Part shown: positions 6,839 through 7,045 of the stretch, piece by piece
Numbering within the stretch: the first letter of the stretch is position 1
Layout: each line of letters opens with the position of its first letter
Source: Ascidiaceihabitans sp.
Lineage (GTDB): Bacteria > Pseudomonadota > Alphaproteobacteria > Rhodobacterales > Rhodobacteraceae
Length of the DNA: 7,045 nt
NCBI GenBank assembly: GCA_023301665.1
Contig: JALZUL010000068.1
Location: forward strand, 1-7,045
Reading direction: 5' to 3'
Made by a program: the position numbers and the translations under genes
Notes under the pieces: generated by a model
The model's input: only the letters and a program-made list of their open reading frames with translations
The model's database searches: none
Told to the model about the DNA's origin: nothing

Positions 6839-7045
6839 CTTGTGTAACCTATTGTGCTTATTAATAACTTGTTCATACTCTTAATATAAAAGTGGTCATA
6901 TGTGCAATGCGTTTTATTATTATTGAAGCGGGAAAGAACTTCGAAAAATATATGTAAAAGACAATCATTAAGCAACTCTTTTGAAACATCAAAGCATTAT
7001 TTTTTTAGATTTTGCATAATTGTTTTAAAAATCTAATTGAGATGA
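6839..7045. other. AT-rich intergenic region upstream of sufE
   Basis: About 26% GC by hand count, with no supported coding sequence on either strand. It must contain the sufE promoter if sufE is transcribed alone, but I find no pair of -35 and -10 hexamers with proper spacing: on the minus strand TTGCAC and TATTAA occur 15 bases apart, which is short. An ATG at 7042-7044 could start a gene beyond the edge but has no support here. Confidence 0.5.
7005..7036. repeat. 9-bp perfect inverted repeat in AT-rich DNA
   Basis: TTAGATTTT (7005-7013) and AAAATCTAA (7028-7036) are exact reverse complements separated by 14 bases. On neither strand is the stem followed by a T-run, so it does not look like an intrinsic terminator. 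It could be a protein-binding site for a gene past the right edge, or chance in 26% GC sequence. Confidence 0.35.

Larger units (their letters stand above)
5401..7045. other. lower-GC segment beginning inside hisS
   Basis: By hand count, GC is 160/300 in 5101-5400, 137/360 in 5401-5760, 311/708 in 5761-6468 and 53/205 in 6841-7045. The G excess of the + strand upstream disappears (164 C versus 147 G in 5761-6468). The change is abrupt, just after the codons for GGGRYDDL in hisS, and includes the end of hisS, the exported protein gene and sufE. It may mark foreign DNA joined by recombination, or a misassembly. Confidence 0.6.

Noticed and set aside
1..7045. CRISPR array, insertion sequence, phage, toxin-antitoxin or rRNA/tRNA gene
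   Set aside because: No spaced direct repeats, transposase motifs, terminal inverted repeats around a gene, or cloverleaf-type sequence were seen.

Overview
The window looks like the chromosome of an alphaproteobacterium. Its first three quarters most resemble a marine Rhodobacteraceae (Roseobacter-like) genome. The evidence is the type of DnaE, a lipoprotein whose C-terminal domain I recall from that family, a SlyX ending in PPHY, and a histidyl-tRNA synthetase of the atypical alphaproteobacterial type. Taxonomy is inferred from remembered protein features, not from a search.

Layout. Positions 1-2600 hold the 3' three quarters of dnaE (replicative DNA polymerase III alpha), cut by the left edge. 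A 104-base gap with a possible promoter follows, then a predicted lipoprotein gene (2705-3931, +) with an acidic repeat-containing linker and a cysteine-bearing C-terminal domain. It converges on slyX (3966-4160, -) across a 34-base gap with a small hairpin. slyX diverges from hisS (4332-5765, +). The 47 bases just before the hisS start codon can fold into a compact three-helix structure that pairs its Shine-Dalgarno sequence. A predicted exported protein of unknown function (5758-6468, +) overlaps the end of hisS by 8 bases and converges on, and overlaps by 35 bases, sufE (6434-6838, -), the sulfur-transfer partner of a cysteine desulfurase. The last 207 bases are very AT-rich and show no gene.

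The most striking feature is a composition break inside hisS near 5400. By hand count, GC falls from 160/300 (5101-5400) to 137/360 (5401-5760), and the strong G excess of the + strand fades downstream. The break falls just after the conserved GGGRYDDL motif. Beyond it, the anticodon-binding domain and the neighbours (exported protein, sufE) do not look like the usual Rhodobacteraceae hisS context. This fits either a homologous-recombination junction that made a hybrid HisRS, or an assembly chimera at a conserved motif.

Functionally the genes are mostly housekeeping: DNA replication, histidyl-tRNA charging and Fe-S assembly, plus two uncharacterised envelope or periplasmic proteins. No mobile element, CRISPR array, tRNA or rRNA is visible.
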